Source: Patiria miniata
Taxonomy: Eukaryota; Echinodermata; Asteroidea; Valvatida; Asterinidae
DNA length: 64,000 bases
Assembly (NCBI RefSeq): GCF_015706575.1
Contig: NW_024037048.1
Location: forward strand, 17,315,512-17,379,511
Reading direction: 5' to 3'
Shown: positions 12,030 to 22,793 of the stretch, in pieces
How the letters are laid out: every line of letters starts with the position of its first letter
How positions within the stretch are numbered: position 1 is the stretch's first letter
Notes under the pieces: model-generated
Seen by the model: only the letters and a program-made list of their open reading frames with translations
The model's database searches: none
What the model was told of the DNA's origin: nothing
Made by a program: the position numbers and the translations under genes

Positions 12030-12960
12030 TTCAAATTGTTTTATCTAGCTGGGTTCATTTGTAGAAATCATGCATAGAACTGATGTTTGTACAAGTTACT
12101 CAGATCAGTCCTTCTGCTCTGCTGTTCACCTTAAAATTTGAAGCAAAAGCTCTCGGACGAATTCAGTCATGTTTGCATGTAGGGTTCCACTCAGCATGCA
12201 ACTGAGATTCTGTTGAATATTTTGGGACAAAGCAATATTGGTATTTGGCTTAATATTTCGAATGTTTTTGGTTGTGTTATTGGTACAGATTTTCACAAAT
12301 CCCAAATGTTTAGAGTCACGTTTCAGTTGGCAAACAGATGGTGGCTTACTAGAGCCAAACCGGTGCGCTGATTTCCCATCCGGAAAATACTGAAATTTTT
12401 ATGTAACGACTGTAACTTGACTGCAGTAGTCCAGCTGTAATGTTTGCGCCTCTACTTCCTTGGCATGAGATCGATTTCCCTCACTAATGCAGAAACTGTA
12501 TGCTCATTGTGATTCCTATAACTACAAGTTCAAGCAACCTTGAACCAGTTAAAGGAACATAGGATCAATTGCTCACAATCTTAGGTATGATGCAGTACAA
12601 CTAACTTTTTGAACTTTAAGCTTAGTTGATGCTATACATTTGACAAAAACAGATCAATTAAATGGATTATTTTTTTAGTTCTTGTCACTTGATTTCGTTG
12701 CTACAATCCCGGCCAAAATGGTTGGGACACTTCCTGAGCCTGCCACGGTCACCCACTCCCCCGCTCCCCCGGTCAATGTTGTTCTCTCCAGCTGATGGAG
12801 CACACACCGCGCAATGAGCGACAACACTGAACGGGGGCCGGGGAGCTGGGGGCCCAGCGAGATTTGGCCAGGATTGTAGCACACGTTCATAGTCTGCCCA
12901 CTGGCACTATGTCGAAAACATATTCATTTTTTTCAGATGATATATCAGGCTGAACAATTC
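12030..12960 (+). repeat. About 0.9-kb unit, direct copy of 17160-17945
   Basis: GTTTTATTCAAGTTCAAATTG through CTGCCCACTGGCACTATGTCG repeats at 17160-17945 in the same order, with inverted relatives at 27650-26900 and (older, interrupted) 26280-25400. It is non-coding in all copies. Shared phrases include GTAGGGTTCCACTCAGCATG and GAGCCAAACCGGTGCGCTGA. Confidence 0.8.
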
Positions 12961-13332
12961 ACAGTGTATATGTGATACCGGTCTCTTCACTTTGAGCATC
13001 GCAAAGTTTCTGTCATTAAATCGGTATAGGTACTTTTTTCCCGGCAATTATATAATTTATTTGTGTGATAATTACTTCGTTTGATTCGAAAATAACAAAG
13101 CCTTCCAAAAGAGACATGAATGTTCCTCGCGCTTGAGTCCAGACAGGACCGTTGGAGAACGCATTCTGTTTGAAATGAATAATCAAACCAAATTAAATTT
13201 CACTCGACAGAGGCTTTTTTTGGCAGGGGGGCATTTACAACTTTTGAAATTCAGTTATGCCTCCCCACCATCCCCCAAGTTATCTCCTGGAGGATTTTAA
13301 TGACTCATATTTTTGTTGGTATTTGTTTTCAG

Positions 13333-13393
13333 CCAGCAATCCGCTCGAGTGTTGAGGAGTGCTTCCGCGATAGAATTCAAGAACTGTGCTTAG
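13333..13393 (+). other. Leader-type exon, arm 1 copy
   Basis: A 61-base segment bordered by TTTGTTTTCAG and GTGAGTG. It is clearly related to minus-strand segments at 32274-32214, 24703-24642, 22793-22734 and 63798-63739, all ending in a form of TTCAAGAAC plus 7-10 bases followed by a consensus donor. Here it points (+) toward the N gap, with no gene visible downstream on that strand except the SLC12 tail. Confidence 0.55.
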
Positions 13394-13608
13394 GTGAGTG
13401 TCTGTTTGACATTTTCTTCATTCAAGCATCGTAATAAAGCGGTGATATGGTGGAAAACTGTATCTTTTTTTCTATTCATTTACATGCAAAAAGTTTTTGG
13501 TCACAGTTATCAACAGAAAACGTCATTCGAACAAAAGAAGTGTACAAATCTGCACTCACTGTACAACTGTGCCTCACATTTTGGCCAATCGCTGCTATGA
13601 ACACAGTC

Positions 13609-14151
13609 CAGGCGCGGTCCCCCCCCCCCCCCCCAAAAAAAAAATGTCTAGCCCCCCAAAAAAACTTTTAAAAATAAATAAATGCACTAGCAAAATGTAA
13701 GAATTTGACGTACATGGGAACGTTCTCCCCCTAAATGAGAAGGGTGCATTTGTACACTTTTAGTTAATATAGTGTGCCCGATTGAGGAATGATCAGCGCT
13801 CCCCGTTCGCTCGTACCCACCGCCCTGCAAACAGGGCGCTGGGAAGGGCAGATGAGCTTCACAGAATCTTGTGAAGGAAGTGGGGATGGCTATCTGGGTA
13901 ATTTATCATGACCTTTGTATAAAGCATCCCAGCGTCCTGTTTGCAGGGCAGGGGTAGGAGCGAACGCTCCCCAAAGAAAATATGACACGAGCCCCCCCCC
14001 CCCCCCCCCCCACACGTATTGATTTTCAGAGGCCTAAGTGTCCGGAGAAAATAACCAGTCAACATTTCAGCACGTTTCCCTGGAAAAAAATTGGATTCAC
14101 CTTGCTAGCCCCCCCCCCCCCAAAAAAATATTGGCTCTAGAACCGCGCCTG
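13609..14151. mobile_element. hAT-like non-autonomous element with poly-C tracts
   Basis: Ends CAGGCGCGGT and ACCGCGCCTG are inverted, and flanks GAACACAG and GAACACAC resemble an 8-bp target duplication. Three poly-C runs lie inside. The CAGGSGCGG start is typical of hAT-type ends. In arm 2 only the end next to GAACACAC is kept (about 29600), followed by the minisatellite. Confidence 0.6.
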
Positions 14152-14607
14152 GAACACACCTTTTTGAACCGTAGCCTTTTTGTTCGTGGTCTTTGAATCA
14201 ACATGCGATTCAGTTTCAAATTCTCCCTATTATAACTAACTTCGTTCGATGACGTCACAATGCTGAATTGTCGCAAAGACGTTTGGGGTCATTCAAAGAA
14301 TATCTATGGCTGCAGACCAGCAAATAAACTGCCATGGACCTCAGTGATAAATACCCCCACTTGTAAAGATCAGGACAAATACTCACAACTCTCCAAGGTG
14401 TTTGAGACACCCATCAAATTACAGCTTATTTCATGATCTTTCATTGTCCGTTCAATTTTTGCGGTATAATCCGATGACCTTTTGGGATAAAAATTCCATC
14501 CAAAGATGATGACCCTGTAGTCCTGTAGCCTATCGCCCAAGGCACAATCTGCCACTTCACAAAACACTGAAAACTCAGGTTTATTAGGACAAAAGATATT
14601 GCTCAAA

Positions 14608-14771
14608 CAGGGGCGGATCCTGGAATTTTTGCAGGGGGAGGGTCAGGCTCCTAAAAAAATTAACAAATTGTTGTGACAGGCGAACGGGTAATATTTTGAG
14701 TGCATGTTTCACATCAGGGGCAGGGGGGGGGGGGGGTTGGCCTCCCTCCTCACCCTCTGGATCCGCGCCTG
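14608..14771. mobile_element. hAT-like MITE (CAGGGGCGGATCC ends)
   Basis: Begins CAGGGGCGGATCCTGG and ends CTGGATCCGCGCCTG. It is non-coding with a 13-base G run. The corresponding insertion is present in arm 2 at 28950-29140, so it landed before the arms duplicated. Confidence 0.65.
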
Positions 14772-15622
14772 TCAAAATATTTTGTCAAATTTGACCTGAA
14801 ATGCTTGTAATTTGATGTATGATGACGTCATGACGACGTCACTAAAATGTCCACATTTCCACACTAAGGTTCATGTTCATATCAGGTTTCGTCTTTCTGC
14901 AACTTCTTTTTGCATTTTAAATTCATCTAAATTTGACCTACCAGTAACCCCGGAAGGAAAGGTCAGACGACTTTACCTTCGAATATCAAAAATGTTTATC
15001 AATCTATAGTCAATCAGATTTCAAAGTGTGAACATGATTGTTCATTTTGTTTATGAGGTTTTGCAGTGAAATTGCTTGTAATTAAATACCTGATGACGTC
15101 ATTACGACGTCAGAGTATAAAAAGGTACCTCTTGAGTCAGTGTTGATGTTTGTTAAAGGTTTGAAGTCTGTACTGTTTAGAAGAAAAGTCGCAGATAATT
15201 ATTGTCAGAAAAAAAAAACAAGAAAGAAAGAAAGAAAGAAATTTCTTAACATTTCCAAACAATGATCGGGTAGTACCCGATCACCCAAATATAATTATCA
15301 GGGTTTTGTTGTTCGGAATGAGGAATTCCTGTCTGACATTATTTTCGCCTCTACTTTCATTTCGCACGCTTCAAACTAAATTATTGTTCACATAATGACT
15401 GTTTAGTTTTTGAAAAAGTTGAAATCTTGTCACTATAATGGATAGCACACTGTACATTCACGGAAAGTTGTATTGTCAAAACAAAGGCTATCAGTAGGAC
15501 TTTTTCTAGTCATATCTGATTGCAGTATTTTGAAGAGTTTAAAACATCAAGTTCCCTGCTGATTTCAGAATAGTTTCAACTGATTGTGATTAATGCTTAA
15601 ACAAACTCACGCACTTTTAATA

Positions 15623-16708
15623 TAGGTTTTCCCGGCTATTTTAACACTTGTATCACACGAATTCCCTATATCGATACTTTAATTTCGCCCCTCGAACATC
15701 GCCAAGCTCAATTCTCAATTTGAATTTCAAAAAGCCACCACTAGATTTCATTTAATGTTCAGTATAATTCAAATTGTTAGCATTCCGATTCGTCCGAAAT
15801 CTTTGAAATTCGTCCTCGTGAAGCAATCGGCGTTGAATTGACAAAGCAAATTCGTTTTTTGTCATTCGTTTTCATGTTGTTGTCATTACATTTCGTCCCG
15901 GTGACTTAAATCGTATACGATTAGAAAATGCGCCCAATCTTTAGACTTATTTGAAGAATTATGCGTATTAAAACAATGATAACTCAACATATATTTCCTT
16001 ATATGTATAAATAAAGTAGTTAGCTGTAAGGTATGAATTTTTATTTCTGTGTTTCACAATTAACATTAGAGTCAGGAATTGACATTTCACAATATGCACT
16101 TATGACATGGACACTAAGCATTAAGTTCAAAGAACTTCTTAATGTTGTTCTTTGATAGACATCATACCTTATTTCTGTTGTTTTATTCATATACATATAT
16201 CAAAGAGCAACATAACGAAGGTGTTTGATCTTAATGCTTAATCTCCATATGCTAAGCAAAGAGCATATTGTGAAAGTTCAATTTCTGATTTTTATGTTAA
16301 TTGTCAAAGAAAACTCAAAACTTAAAGCTATACTTTTATTTATAAGGAAATATTTGTTAAAAATTAAAATTTAATTAATGCGCAAACAAGTCCAAAGATT
16401 GGGCACATTTTTAATCGTAACGTTTTAAGTCGCCAGAGACGAAATGTAACGACAAGAACATTAAAACGAATGACAAAAAACGAATTTACTTTTTCAATTC
16501 AACGCCGATTGCTCCACGAGACGAATTTCAAAGATTTCGGCGAATCGGAATGCTAACAATTTGAATTATACTGAACATTAAATGAAATCTAGTGGTGGCT
16601 TTTTGAAATTCAATTTGAGAATTGAGCTTGGCGATGTTCGGGGACGAAATTAAAGTATCGATATAGGAATTCGTGTGATACAAGTGTTAAAATAGCCGGG
16701 AAAACCTA
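15623..16708. mobile_element. Fold-back DNA element, TA target duplication, present in arm 1 only
   Basis: Begins TAGGTTTTCCCGGCTATTTT and ends with its complement. The inverted arms run for more than 300 bases each, with further inverted phrases near the centre (CACAATATGC, GCATATTGTG). TA lies on both sides (15621-15622, 16709-16710). The empty site in arm 2 near 28090 reads AATACTT (complement strand), so the insertion is younger than the arm duplication. A divergent relative with the same ends lies at 23272-24141. No protein is encoded. Confidence 0.85.
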
Positions 16709-17159
16709 TACTTTAAAAAATATGTCTTTCTTTGGTTTACAGAAGACATATTGCGAAAGCTCCATTCTTTATAAATAACCTCACCCATAAAATCAGTATG
16801 ATCAACCACCCCTTATTTTCTTCTTCATTTTGCCATTTTAATGTTATCAATTTAATTTTAAACACGGAAACTCTGGTGCAATGTACTCACATTGTTTCCC
16901 AGCAATCACTGAAACTAATTCAGGGTCATCAGTTATGGGGAAGTTGGTCACGGAAGACCGTTTATCAGGAAATCCGGACATCAAACATGCCTGTATTATT
17001 GTGTGTTTTTGCTCAAGCAGTACCCTTTCAACTTTGTCATTTCGCTAGAGTTCACAGTGCGCTTTGATCATCAAGTTACATTCAGCAGATGAACGAGTCA
17101 TGAACATAGAGGGCGCAAATACAAACGGACCGGATCGTGATATGATGCACACAGTTTGA

Positions 17160-17945
17160 GTTCAAATTGCTTTATTTAACTGGGTGAATTTGTAGAAATC
17201 ATGTGTAGAGTTGGTGTTTGTACAAATTGCTCAGGCTTTCTGTTCGCCTGAAGAGATTGAAGCAAAAGCTCTCGATGAATTCACTCATGTATTTGCATGT
17301 AGGGTTCCACTCAGCATGCAACTGAGATTCTGTTGGATATTTGGACAAACAGCCATATTGATTTTTGATTTATTTTTCGAAAGTTTTTGGTGATTGGTAC
17401 AGATTTTCACAAATCTGAATATTTTGTGTGAGACAAGTTTCAGTTGACAAACAGATGGTGGCTTACTAGAGCCAAACCGGTGCGCTGATTTCCTATCCGG
17501 AAAATAAATCTTTATGTAACGACTGTAACTTGACTGCGGTAGTCCAGCTGTAATGTTTGCGCCTCTACTTCCCTTGTATGAGATCGATTTCCCTCACTAA
17601 TGCAGAAACTGTATGCTCATTGTGATTCCTATAACTACAAGTTCAAGCAACCTTGAACCAGTAAGAGGAACATAGGATCAATTGCTCACAATCTTAAGTA
17701 TGATGCAGCACAACTAACTTTTGAACTTTTAGCTTAGTTGATGCTTTACATTTGACCAAAACAGATAAATTAAAGGGATTATTTTTTTGGTTCTTGTCAC
17801 TGAATTTCGTTGCTAACACACGTTAATAGTCTGCCCACCGGCACACTATTTCGAAAACGTCTTCAGTTTTTTAAGACGATATATCTTGTCTGATATAACA
17901 CTATACATACACGAAATAATTCAGTGTCAAAAACAAGTTGTTCAG
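17160..17945 (+). repeat. Second copy of the 0.9-kb unit of 12030-12960
   Basis: Direct repeat of 12030-12960. It is closer (about 94 percent where sampled) to the inverted copy at 27650-26900. It is non-coding and ends at the N gap. Confidence 0.8.
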
Positions 17946-17949
17946 ATTC

Positions 17950-18449
17950 NNNNNNNNNNNNNNNNNNNNNNNNNNNNNNNNNNNNNNNNNNNNNNNNNNN
18001 NNNNNNNNNNNNNNNNNNNNNNNNNNNNNNNNNNNNNNNNNNNNNNNNNNNNNNNNNNNNNNNNNNNNNNNNNNNNNNNNNNNNNNNNNNNNNNNNNNNN
18101 NNNNNNNNNNNNNNNNNNNNNNNNNNNNNNNNNNNNNNNNNNNNNNNNNNNNNNNNNNNNNNNNNNNNNNNNNNNNNNNNNNNNNNNNNNNNNNNNNNNN
18201 NNNNNNNNNNNNNNNNNNNNNNNNNNNNNNNNNNNNNNNNNNNNNNNNNNNNNNNNNNNNNNNNNNNNNNNNNNNNNNNNNNNNNNNNNNNNNNNNNNNN
18301 NNNNNNNNNNNNNNNNNNNNNNNNNNNNNNNNNNNNNNNNNNNNNNNNNNNNNNNNNNNNNNNNNNNNNNNNNNNNNNNNNNNNNNNNNNNNNNNNNNNN
18401 NNNNNNNNNNNNNNNNNNNNNNNNNNNNNNNNNNNNNNNNNNNNNNNNN
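17950..18449. other. Assembly gap, exactly 500 N
   Basis: A round-number N run, so probably a gap of estimated or unknown size. It joins the broken end of arm 1 to the poly-C splice acceptor of the SLC12 exon, where homology to cassette copy 2 starts. Confidence 0.99.
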
Positions 18450-18464
18450 CCCCCCCCCCCCCAG

Positions 18465-20185
18465 GCTTGACCCTACTCATCCCTCACCTCATCTCCTTGA
18501 ATCCAACTGGGAGAAATGCAAGCTGCGCGTCTTTGCCGCCACGGGCAAGAAGGAGCAAATGGACAGGGAGAAGATGAACATTGCCAACATGCTCAGCAAG
18601 TTCCGCATCAACTGCTCGGACGTGGAGGTCATCCCGGACCTGAACAAGAAGCCCAAGGACTGAGAGCCTGAGACGGTTCAAGGGCTGTCCAAACCCTGGA
18701 TGCTGGATGAGGAAGCAGGGGAGACCACGGAGAAGTGTCCTTGGAAGATCAGCAAGGAGGAAGTCACTACGCTCAACGAGAAGGTAGAATCTCCTCTTTG
18801 CGCTCAAGCCCCCCCCCCCCCCCCCCCCCCCCACAGAGAAAACTATAAACGAGGGCCATTTGGGCGCCATCGTGGCTTATAAATGCTGGTACCAAATACA
18901 CGATAACCAGCATGAGTGAACCAGTGAAGTGTCCCTCATTCCGGCTTCTGCTTGTTTGACTATAAAGCGCCCTCTTTTGTCCATGCATGGAGACAATACA
19001 CTTGAAGCTTTCCCAGTGTCCACTTTACGCTAAGTCCCTGGTTTTTGTGATTTTAAGTCCAGTCTTGCAACATCTGTTAATTGTGGCAAACCTTTGACAT
19101 TCTGGTGGGTGATTTTCAATAATGAGATTGATCACTTCAATCCATTTTTCCGTACAACTCTCAGTTCATGTGATTTGCCAAGTGCATGGAACTCGACTTT
19201 ATTAAACATCAATAAATCACTCCATTTTTTCGCCTGAAATCTTTCTTTTTCTTTCAGACCAACAGACAGATGCGGATCCGTGAATTGCTTCTCCAACATT
19301 CCCAGGAGGCTCAGCTCATTGTCATGTAAGTACAAACCGGCGATAATGGCCACTATCGGACAATTAACCTATCACGGTGGAATTGCGTCAACGCAGCTTG
19401 TAAAATATTGTCTAAACATGATATACAAATGGACGCAGAACGCCAAAATCTGAGACAAACAAAAGTTAACGTACAAAATTCCATGAGCCGTTTCGCGGAA
19501 ACCGCCATCTTTGAAATGGGGGGGGGGGGATTACAATGAAAAGACATCCCATCATTCTCAGCTACAGTTGCATGATGAGACGTATTTTCATTGTAATGCC
19601 CCCCCCCCCCGAAAAAAAAAATTATTCAAAGATGGCGGTATCAGCGAAAAGGCTTATAGAGTTGTCTAAGGGGCGTGGTTAACTCGCAAACGGCGGTAGG
19701 TCAATGGGTGGCTCTTTTCATGCCAGCACAATTGCTGACGTTTACACGAAATACCAAAAATTCTTTAAAAGCCGCTGGCGAAACAAGAAACTTTTTAAAC
19801 AAAACTAAGGACACTTGTGTAAAAACTAAAAGTTACTTGTGTAAAAAGGGCACTCTTTACAGAATACTGGGGGGGGGGGGGGGGGGGGGTGTTAACCGCT
19901 GGTGCAAAAAATGGGGGCGGGGTGAGCAATAGATCTAACAGTGCTTGTGACCCAGTCTGACTGAGCTACTGTGGTCACCTGATCAAAAGTGGTGATCTGA
20001 TTGGCCAATGTGCACTGTTGATTGACATGCAGGAAGGGTCCATTATAACCTTTTCTTTGATTTCTTGCAGGAGTCTACCTATTCCCAGGAAGCGTACTTG
20101 TTCAGCTTACATGTACATGTGCTGGCTGGAGACATTATCCAAGGATATGCTGTCAGCAGGGATGCCAAATATGGCATCCAAATAA
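18465..20185 (+). pseudogene. SLC12 cation-chloride cotransporter, C-terminal exons, copy 1 (broken)
   Basis: SLC12 proteins carry Na, K and Cl across the plasma membrane; these exons encode the cytosolic C-terminal regulatory domain. Exon 18465-18783 gives GLTLLIPHLIS, then KCKLRVFAATGKKEQMD, MLSKFRINCSDVEV and CPWKISKEEV, all hallmarks of NKCC/NCC tails. Exon 19258-19325 gives NRQMRIREL and LIVM, and exon 20071-20185 gives SLPIPRKRTCSAYMYMCWLE. Breaks: one base is missing after GLTLLIPHLIS, and an extra T after KKPKD opens a stop and shifts frame. The last exon ends early, so the usual ending (a stretch like LVRGNHQSVLTFYS) is absent. The extra T is shared with copy 2, so it predates the duplication. 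The first exon uses a nearly pure poly-C acceptor tract. The upstream part of the gene is not present; the N gap precedes it. Confidence 0.83.
19488..19655. repeat. Inverted-repeat element with poly-G/poly-C arms in SLC12 intron
   Basis: CGCGGAAACCGCCATCTTTGAA followed by a G run is mirrored by a C run and TTCAAAGATGGCGGTATCAG; ATTACAATGAAAA is also mirrored. It is present in both cassettes (second copy about 60297-60464), so it predates the duplication. Confidence 0.7.
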
Positions 20186-21600
20186 AAGTCAATACAAAGA
20201 AATTCACTTGAAATGATAAAGTGACAAAGGACAATTCCAACCAGTTGAAAGACCCTCCTCACTTGAATGGAATTTGTGCTTTGTTTTGATTGATTTCGTT
20301 AAGATTGTTTCTTTACCATCTAACGGGCTCACACTTTCACTGATGTTTTCAAAGTGAGTTTCTTGAATGCAATCAAGTAATACTGATTAAGAACAATGAA
20401 AGTCTTCAAATAATTTGGAGTCTGTTAATCAAGAAACACTTGTCGCATTTTTACGGGCTTTAAAAACAACAGCCAATCCCACATTTTTCATTACTGTGGG
20501 CACGTTTCTGTTTCAACTGAAATTAATTAAAATCATGTTGTTTTTTTCATAACGAAGCCAATCGAAAAAAAGAGAGTATTTATCAACAATGGTGGTGCTT
20601 TTGGTAATCCTCAGAATGAGGTTTTATGCATACTGTTTTCATAGCCAGTCAATTGTACTACTTTTACATAATTCTCACATATTGTAACGTTTAAAATAAT
20701 GCAATCATTTCATAAAATCCAGTGTGTTCTAATTGCTGTGAATAGCATTAGAATATTTCAAACAATTGTTAATCCAAATGCCAAGCTTAAAGTCTATAAG
20801 AAAATCAGATTCAATCACTCGAGACTTTTTTTGTGACATGAAATAAAAATTGATACATGCATGGGATTGATTTAATTGACATTATCTGTGCTGGGCATAC
20901 AGGGAACATATGGCGAAGAAAATAACATGTTATAGTAAACGCCCTAAAATTATCCAGGTAGGTAGCAAAATATTTTGTTTGTCTGTATGTCTTTTATACT
21001 TTGTTTGCTTCAATTAGGATACAGTTATTGTGTTTAATTAATCTGTTTTAAATACCCAATACTACAAAGAAGTTGCATTTATTTTCGGGAAAAAAAAAAC
21101 CACGTTATTTTATATGTTGACCAAATGTGGCAATAAAAAAAATGGCGGTCAGAAACATGGCCTAAAAAATCCAGGTTGGTCGAGATAACACCATAAACAC
21201 ATTTTTTTTTAGTTGTTAACATTTCTGGATACATATGGTGGCACTGCTTTTATATTGCAAATCTTTTGTTTCTACAAAAATAATGACCCAGCTTGCTTTG
21301 AAAAAATATTCCATCAAAATACTTCTCGATAGACCTACAATGGGTCCAAAAAAAATCGTCAAAAAACTTAACGCATACTTTTCACTATATCCCAATACTC
21401 ATGCATATAAAGCTAAATATTTTGTTTTGCAAAAAGTCAAAAAAAATTGGCAAATCCATTGTAGTATATAGATCAGAGCATGCGCAATGCAAAAACATTA
21501 ATAATAATATTTTGTGACATTGTCATTGAACATTATTTGTTTTAATTCATTAGTTAATGTTTCGGCAAAATGGAAAGCGATTAAAAAAAATCAGCAACAC
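20186..21600. other. Intergenic region between convergent SLC12 tail and C1q gene
   Basis: No gene is recognised. AATAAA directly overlaps the SLC12 stop region (20179-20186). The rest is AT-rich and matches 61109-62440 in cassette copy 2 at about 94 percent. Open frames of 78 codons or less differ between the copies and are not credible. Confidence 0.55.
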
Positions 21601-21633
21601 AATGCTTGTGTATCTTTATGTGTTGGATTGTGT

Positions 21634-22428
21634 TTATTCGGGGTAAAGGAGGAAGCCACTGAATGAGGTGTAGTGCCAGGAATTACTATGCGCCCTACCG
21701 GACATTGTGAGATACATCGTATCTCCACGCTGCAGAACCACCACCGCGCTCCCAGACACCTGCTCATAGTGACTTGAATCATTGCTACGGCCAGAGACAA
21801 CCACGTCGCCGTTCTTCCGGAGCTGAACGTACAGCTCGCTGCTGGAAGGATATTTGCACACAGAAAACATGAACACGTAGGTGCCCGGCACACCACACGT
21901 GAACGTGCCGGTCTCGAGATCGAAGCTGGTACCCGGCAGAAGCGTCTCGGTCGCCTGGAAGAGCAAACGGTCGTTGCTCAGCGTATCCGAGCTGCTCGTC
22001 CTCACCACGGTGAATGCTACCCGCTGGTTGGAGTCGTCTGGTGCCTCCCCTGGCTCACCCTTTTGACCTTTGACACCAGTTTCCCCCGTTGGCCCTACAA
22101 CACCTGGGACTCCTCTTGGACCAATTTTTCCGGGCTGGCCTATGCCTTCGTCCCCTTGAGGCCCAGCTGCTCCACGCTCACCCATAGGTCCAATCGATCC
22201 AATATCACCCTTTTGACCTGGCTCGCCCTTTGACCCTGGTTGACCTAAGGACCCAGGCAAACCTGGTATGCCGGGAATTGCAGCCGACCCCTGGCAGCAC
22301 ATCGGACATGCCTGAGTTGCAGGACCATCACCGTCCGAGGCAACCGGCCCAGTAACGGAAGCTCGGAGGTTGACGGAGTTACCCAGAAGGAGGGCGATTG
22401 AAAGAACGGTTGCCACGAAGATCTTCAT
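21634..22428 (-). CDS. Secreted collagen-like C1q-domain protein, copy 1
   Basis: 264 residues in one coding exon. A hydrophobic signal peptide spans residues 1-22 ([15 protein letters not shown]). A short cysteine cluster, CPMCC (41-45), probably links chains. The collagen stalk runs from 53 to about 128 in Gly-X-Y triplets with one interruption (GDEGIGQPG). The gC1q head is 134-264, with the family signature ([20 protein letters not shown]) and the typical ending FSGFLLYPE. Such proteins trimerise and bind microbes or other ligands; in invertebrates many act as soluble immune lectins. I start at MKIF because a splice acceptor (CTGTACAG) lies one base before the ATG; a longer open frame upstream is intron. 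A leader exon lies at 22793-22734. Cys191 is extra compared with copy 2. The stop codon lies inside an AATAAA. No breaks are seen. Confidence 0.95.
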   Translation of the reverse strand: MKIFVATVLSIALLLGNSVNLRASVTGPVASDGDGPATQACPMCCQGSAAIPGIPGLPGSLGQPGSKGEPGQKGDIGSIGPMGERGAAGPQGDEGIGQPGKIGPRGVPGVVGPTGETGVKGQKGEPGEAPDDSNQRVAFTVVRTSSSDTLSNDRLLFQATETLLPGTSFDLETGTFTCGVPGTYVFMFSVCKYPSSSELYVQLRKNGDVVVSGRSNDSSHYEQVSGSAVVVLQRGDTMYLTMSGRAHSNSWHYTSFSGFLLYPE

Positions 22429-22733
22429 TCTGTACAGAATAACAATGATTAAACTGAAACAAATCAGGTGAGATTTTTTTTCAATAAAATAGTTTTTAAA
22501 AACGGGAAGAGGAGAAAAATATTGAGGTTTGATAAACAGGAGAACTAATCTAAAAGTCATGACAATCCGCCGTCAGATTTGAAGGAAAAAAACCCAAAAA
22601 AATTAGATTGGAGGAATCATTGTTCGAAGAATGTTTTCTTTGTTAGGAGGGGAGGGGGGGGGGGGGGGGCGGAGCACATCTTGCACCTTCCCCGGTCCTG
22701 ATAGAATCATTAATTAAACCTCACCACACCCAC

Positions 22734-22793
22734 CTCGATGGTTCGTTCTTGAAGATCAGGTCCAAGAAGAGATCACAAGGAATTCAGTGTAGG
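22734..22793 (-). other. 5' untranslated exon of C1q gene copy 1
   Basis: A 60-base segment bordered by TTTTTTCAG-type acceptor and GTGGGTG donor, with no ATG. It is conserved at 63798-63739 upstream of C1q copy 2, and related leader exons lie farther upstream (24703-24642, 32274-32214). It ends ATCGAG before the donor, as does the exon at 24642. Confidence 0.6.

Larger units (their letters stand above)
11061..17949 (+). repeat. Arm 1 of a large inverted duplication
   Basis: Read left to right, this segment matches the complement of 34360 down to about 26880. Landmarks in the same order are the ACGGCCGGTGTACGTC region (11150 against 34290), the exon ending in TGCTCG before GTGAGTG (11543 against 33795), the leader exon (13333 against 32274), the CGGGTAGTACCCGA hairpin (15268 against 28432) and the block before the N gap (17160-17945 against 26900-27650). 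Sampled stretches look about 93-95 percent identical. Arm 1 additionally carries a fold-back element (15623-16708). The N gap interrupts the match at its right end. Confidence 0.82.

Noticed and set aside
17863-18663. Frames of about 200-240 codons across 17950-18449
   Set aside because: They are open only because the N gap contains no stop; only the SLC12 part after 18465 is real coding homology.
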